Assembly (NCBI GenBank): GCA_003566475.1
Contig: PXDE01000428.1
Coordinates: 1 to 6,717 of the forward strand
Length of the DNA stretch: 6,717 nt
From: PVC group bacterium
Lineage (GTDB): Bacteria > Verrucomicrobiota > Kiritimatiellia > SS1-B-03-39 > PXDE01
Direction: 5' to 3'
The notes beneath the pieces were generated by a model. It had not been told where the DNA came from. It searched no databases and saw only the letters and a list, made by a program, of their open reading frames with translations. The position numbers were made by a program, and so were the translations under genes. Below are positions 3,972 through 6,717 of the stretch, piece after piece; position 1 is the stretch's first letter, and each line of letters opens with the position of its first letter.

Positions 3972-6717
3972 ATGCACTGGCTTCAACCCGCGTGGCTTCT
4001 GGTTCTGCTGCCGCTGGCGGTGGCGTGGTGGATGTGGCCGCTGGCCGGGCGGGTGACGCGGGGGCTGCGGCTGGCGGTGTTCGTGCTGCTGGGGCTGGCC
4101 GCCGGCCGTCCCGCCGTGCGCCTGCCCGCCCGCGGCGGGAGCGTGGTGGTGGTGGCCGACCGCAGCGCCTCCATGCCCGCCGACGCCGAGCCCCGCCAGC
4201 GCGAGATCATCGCCCGCCTCGAGGCCTCCCGCCCCCGGGGATTCGACCTCGGCGTGGTGGCCTTCGGCGAGTCGGCCCAGGTCGAGCAGGTGCCGCATGC
4301 CGGAGTGTTCTCCGGCTTCCAGGCCACGGTGGGACGGCACGGGACGCGGATCGACCTCGCCCTCGAAGCCGCCCTCGATGTCCTTCCCGCCGACGGGCCG
4401 GGCCGCATCCTCCTGCTCTCGGACGGGCTGGAGACCGGGCCCGAGCCCTTCCCCCTGGCCGCCCGGACCCGCGCCCGGGGGGTGGCCATCGATGTCCGGG
4501 AGATGAGCCGGCCCACGGGGCAGGATCTGGCCGTGGCCTCGGTGGACGCCCCGGCCCGGGTCGAGCCGGGCGAGGGGTTTCTCATCACCGCCTGGATCCA
4601 GTCCCCCGAGGCCACCGAGGCCGAGATCCGGCTGGAGCGGGGCGGGGCCCTGCTGTCGGCGGGAACCCGCCGCCTCGACCGGGGGCTCAACCGCGTGGTC
4701 TGGCGCGACCTCGCCCCCGCGCCCGGCACCCTGTCCTACCTGATCACCGTCCGCTCCGACCTCCGCGACCCCGTGCCCGAGAACAACCGGGCCCGGTTCC
4801 TGATCGGGGTGGACGGCGACAAGCCCATCCTGCACCTGGCCGAACGGGAGGACTCGGGGCTGGCCGCCGCCCTGACCCGGGGCGGACTCCCCATGGTGGC
4901 CCGGGCCGCCGACCGGGTGAGCCTCGACCTCGAGACCCTGTCCGGCTACCGGGCGGTGGTGATCGAGAACCTGCCCGCCGGCCGGATCGGGGCCTCGGGC
5001 ATGGAGGCCCTGGCCGCCTGGGTGCAGCAACTGGGCGGGGGGCTCTATCTGACCGGGGGCGAGCGGGGGTTCGGCCCCGGCGGCTACTACCAGTCGGCCC
5101 TGGATCCGGTGCTCCCGGTGTCCATGGAGCTGCGGGCCGAGCACCGCAAGTTCTCGGTGGCCATCGCGGTGGTGCTCGACCGGTCGGGCAGCATGATGGC
5201 TCCGGCCGGCGGGGGGCGCACCAAGATGGACCTGGCCAACATGGGCACCGCCCAGGTGCTGGACATGCTCAGCCCCATGGACGAGTTCGCGGTGCTGGCC
5301 GTGGACACCCGCCCCCATGTGGTGGTGCCCCTGTCCCCGGTGTCCGAGGCCCGGGCCCAGCGGCAGCGCATCCTCCGCATCGAATCCCAGGGCGGCGGCA
5401 TTTTCGTGTACGAGGGGCTCCGGGCGGCGGGGCAGGAGCTGATGAAGTCCAAGGCCGCCAACCGGCACATCATCCTCTTCGCGGACGCGGCCGACGCCGA
5501 GCAGCCGGGGGATTACATCAACCTGCTCGAGGCCTTCCTCAAGGCGGGCATCACCGTGAGCTCGGTGGGCCTGGGCACCCCGGCCGACGTGGACGCCTGG
5601 CTGCTGGAGGACGTGGCGAAACGGGGCGACGGCCGGGTGTTCTTCACCCGCGAGGCCGACGAGCTGCCCCGCCTGTTCGCCCAGGACACCTTCGCGGTGG
5701 CCCGCAACGCGTTCATCAAGGAGCCCACGGCGCTCACCCCGACGCCCATCCTGGAGACCCTGGCCGGGCGCCGGTTCGGCGTTCCGCCGGCCGTGGGGGG
5801 CTACAGCCTGACCTACCTGCGGCCCGAGGCGGACCTCGCCCTGGCCACCGCCGACGAGAACACGGCCCCCGCCCTGGCCTCGTGGGCGGCCGGGCTGGGC
5901 CGGGTGGCCACGTTCACCCCGGAGGCCGACGGCGAGCATGCCGGGCCGTTCGCGCAGTGGGAGCACGCGGGCGCCCTGCACGCGAGCATGGTCCGCTGGG
6001 TGGCCCGCGACCGGCGGGAGCTGCCGGGCGGGCTCTGGCTCGACCACCGGCTGCGCGACGGGGTGTGGCGGATCGAGCTGCACCTCGACCCCGAGATCCT
6101 GCCCCCGCGGGATCTGGGCGCCCCCCAGGCCCTGGTCCTCCGTTCGCGCGGGTCGGAGCCGGTGGTCTCGACCCGGATCCCGTTCCGGTGGGAGACCGGG
6201 GACCGGCTGGCCGCCGACGTGACGGTGGGGGCCGAGGACACGGTGCTGGCGGCGGTGCAGGGGGGCGACCGCGATCCGGTGGCCCTGCCGCCCCAGCGGC
6301 TGCTGTACTCGCCGGAGTTCCAGCCGGTCGATTCCCGCAAGGGCCGCGACACCCTGCGGGCGCTGGCCGAGATCACCGGGGGGCAGGAGCGTCTGAACCT
6401 CGACGCCATGTGGGCGGACCTGCCCCGGCTTCCGCGGTGGATCGAGATCGCGCCATGGCTCATCGCCCTGGCCGCGTTCGCCTTCGTGCTCGAGATCGCC
6501 TGCCGCCGCCTGGGCTGGTTCGCCCCCGGGCCGAGGATCGCGGAGGCGGGCGACGCCCCGGGCGAGCGCCTGGGCCGCCTGCGGCGGTATCGGGGGCCGG
6601 TCCTGGCCGAACCGAAGGCAGCGAAGAAGCCCAAGGCCCCGCGGAAACCGCAGGATGCGGGTTCAGGCGGCCCGTCCTCCGCCCTCGCCGAAGCCCGCCG
6701 CCGCGCCCGCGAGCGGG
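3972..6717 (+). CDS. Membrane protein with two vWA domains and a GATase-like domain (3' end outside window)
   Basis: The frame is open from the ATG at 3972 through the last base: 915 codons without a stop. Two hydrophobic segments (about 4-22 and 32-46) flank an Arg-rich loop. The first vWA domain follows, with a full MIDAS: D63-R-S65-A-S67, T125 and D151 (LLLSDG). Residues about 284-385 look like a class I glutamine-amidotransferase-type domain, with GGGLYLTGGERGFGPGGYY (355-373), but no nucleophilic Cys at the turn, so it is probably non-catalytic. A second vWA domain has D403-R-S405-G-S407 and D505 (ILFADAADAE), with GGGIF where the MIDAS Thr is expected. A C-terminal helix (about 824-844) precedes a Lys/Pro-rich tail. 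By the positive-inside rule the bulk is extracytoplasmic. BatA-like vWA proteins often work with MoxR ATPases; none is visible here. There is no Shine-Dalgarno; the next ATG (4032) would cut the first helix. The end is probably close. Confidence 0.92.
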   Translation, partial: MHWLQPAWLLVLLPLAVAWWMWPLAGRVTRGLRLAVFVLLGLAAGRPAVRLPARGGSVVVVADRSASMPADAEPRQREIIARLEASRPRGFDLGVVAFGESAQVEQVPHAGVFSGFQATVGRHGTRIDLALEAALDVLPADGPGRILLLSDGLETGPEPFPLAARTRARGVAIDVREMSRPTGQDLAVASVDAPARVEPGEGFLITAWIQSPEATEAEIRLERGGALLSAGTRRLDRGLNRVVWRDLAPAPGTLSYLITVRSDLRDPVPENNRARFLIGVDGDKPILHLAEREDSGLAAALTRGGLPMVARAADRVSLDLETLSGYRAVVIENLPAGRIGASGMEALAAWVQQLGGGLYLTGGERGFGPGGYYQSALDPVLPVSMELRAEHRKFSVAIAVVLDRSGSMMAPAGGGRTKMDLANMGTAQVLDMLSPMDEFAVLAVDTRPHVVVPLSPVSEARAQRQRILRIESQGGGIFVYEGLRAAGQELMKSKAANRHIILFADAADAEQPGDYINLLEAFLKAGITVSSVGLGTPADVDAWLLEDVAKRGDGRVFFTREADELPRLFAQDTFAVARNAFIKEPTALTPTPILETLAGRRFGVPPAVGGYSLTYLRPEADLALATADENTAPALASWAAGLGRVATFTPEADGEHAGPFAQWEHAGALHASMVRWVARDRRELPGGLWLDHRLRDGVWRIELHLDPEILPPRDLGAPQALVLRSRGSEPVVSTRIPFRWETGDRLAADVTVGAEDTVLAAVQGGDRDPVALPPQRLLYSPEFQPVDSRKGRDTLRALAEITGGQERLNLDAMWADLPRLPRWIEIAPWLIALAAFAFVLEIACRRLGWFAPGPRIAEAGDAPGERLGRLRRYRGPVLAEPKAAKKPKAPRKPQDAGSGGPSSALAEARRRARER

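Noticed and set aside
3924..6083. A 719-codon open frame on the minus strand
   Set aside because: It lies fully antisense to the vWA gene, whose domains and MIDAS motifs are clear. The translation is low-complexity His/Gly/Pro/Arg-rich, typical of an antisense shadow in GC-rich DNA.

Overview
The window is GC-rich bacterial DNA with three blocks. The two-vWA membrane protein on the right, the tandem nonamer (TCGGACCCA-type) and heptamer (TTCAGGT-type) tracts, and the hairpin-rich dispersed repeats together suggest a PVC-group bacterium, most likely a Verrucomicrobiota member of the Opitutae type. That placement rests on remembered family and repeat style, not on a marker gene, so it is tentative.

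Left and centre (about 1-3310): two bicistronic modules on the minus strand, each pairing a small nucleotidyltransferase-fold protein with a helix-turn-helix (HTH) protein. Module 1 (163-1786) has the nucleotidyltransferase first (DUF6036/AbiEii-like) and a 346-aa winged-helix protein second. They overlap by 32 bp, the second gene has a good Shine-Dalgarno inside the first, and a near-perfect 21-bp palindrome lies just upstream. Module 2 (2087-3284) has the opposite order: a 171-aa MarR-like HTH protein first, then a 231-aa AbiEii/AbiGii-type nucleotidyltransferase, overlapping by 14 bp. Both look like toxin-antitoxin-type or AbiE-like modules, but function is inferred from fold and gene arrangement only.

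The modules are bracketed by clusters of one dispersed repeat family (1-110, 1874-2034, 3393-3606). Copies share an arm GCCAAACGC facing GCGTTCGGC and a second hairpin in which one stem pair varies as C-G, T-G and T-A, which suggests that the folded form is conserved. The layout is cassette-like: a module, a structured repeat, a module, a structured repeat. It resembles integron cassettes with attC sites, but the core does not match the attC consensus and no integrase is present.

Centre-right (3285-3971): a 687-bp divergent intergenic region without a credible gene, filled with repeats: the dispersed family, two nonamer clusters, an inverted repeat, and a heptamer tract ending just before the next gene.

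Right (3972-6717): one long plus-strand gene running off the window. It encodes at least 915 residues: two N-terminal membrane helices, a vWA domain with a complete MIDAS, a degenerate glutamine-amidotransferase-like domain, a second vWA domain, and a C-terminal membrane helix with a basic tail. It is probably a housekeeping-type membrane protein, compositionally distinct from the modules to its left.
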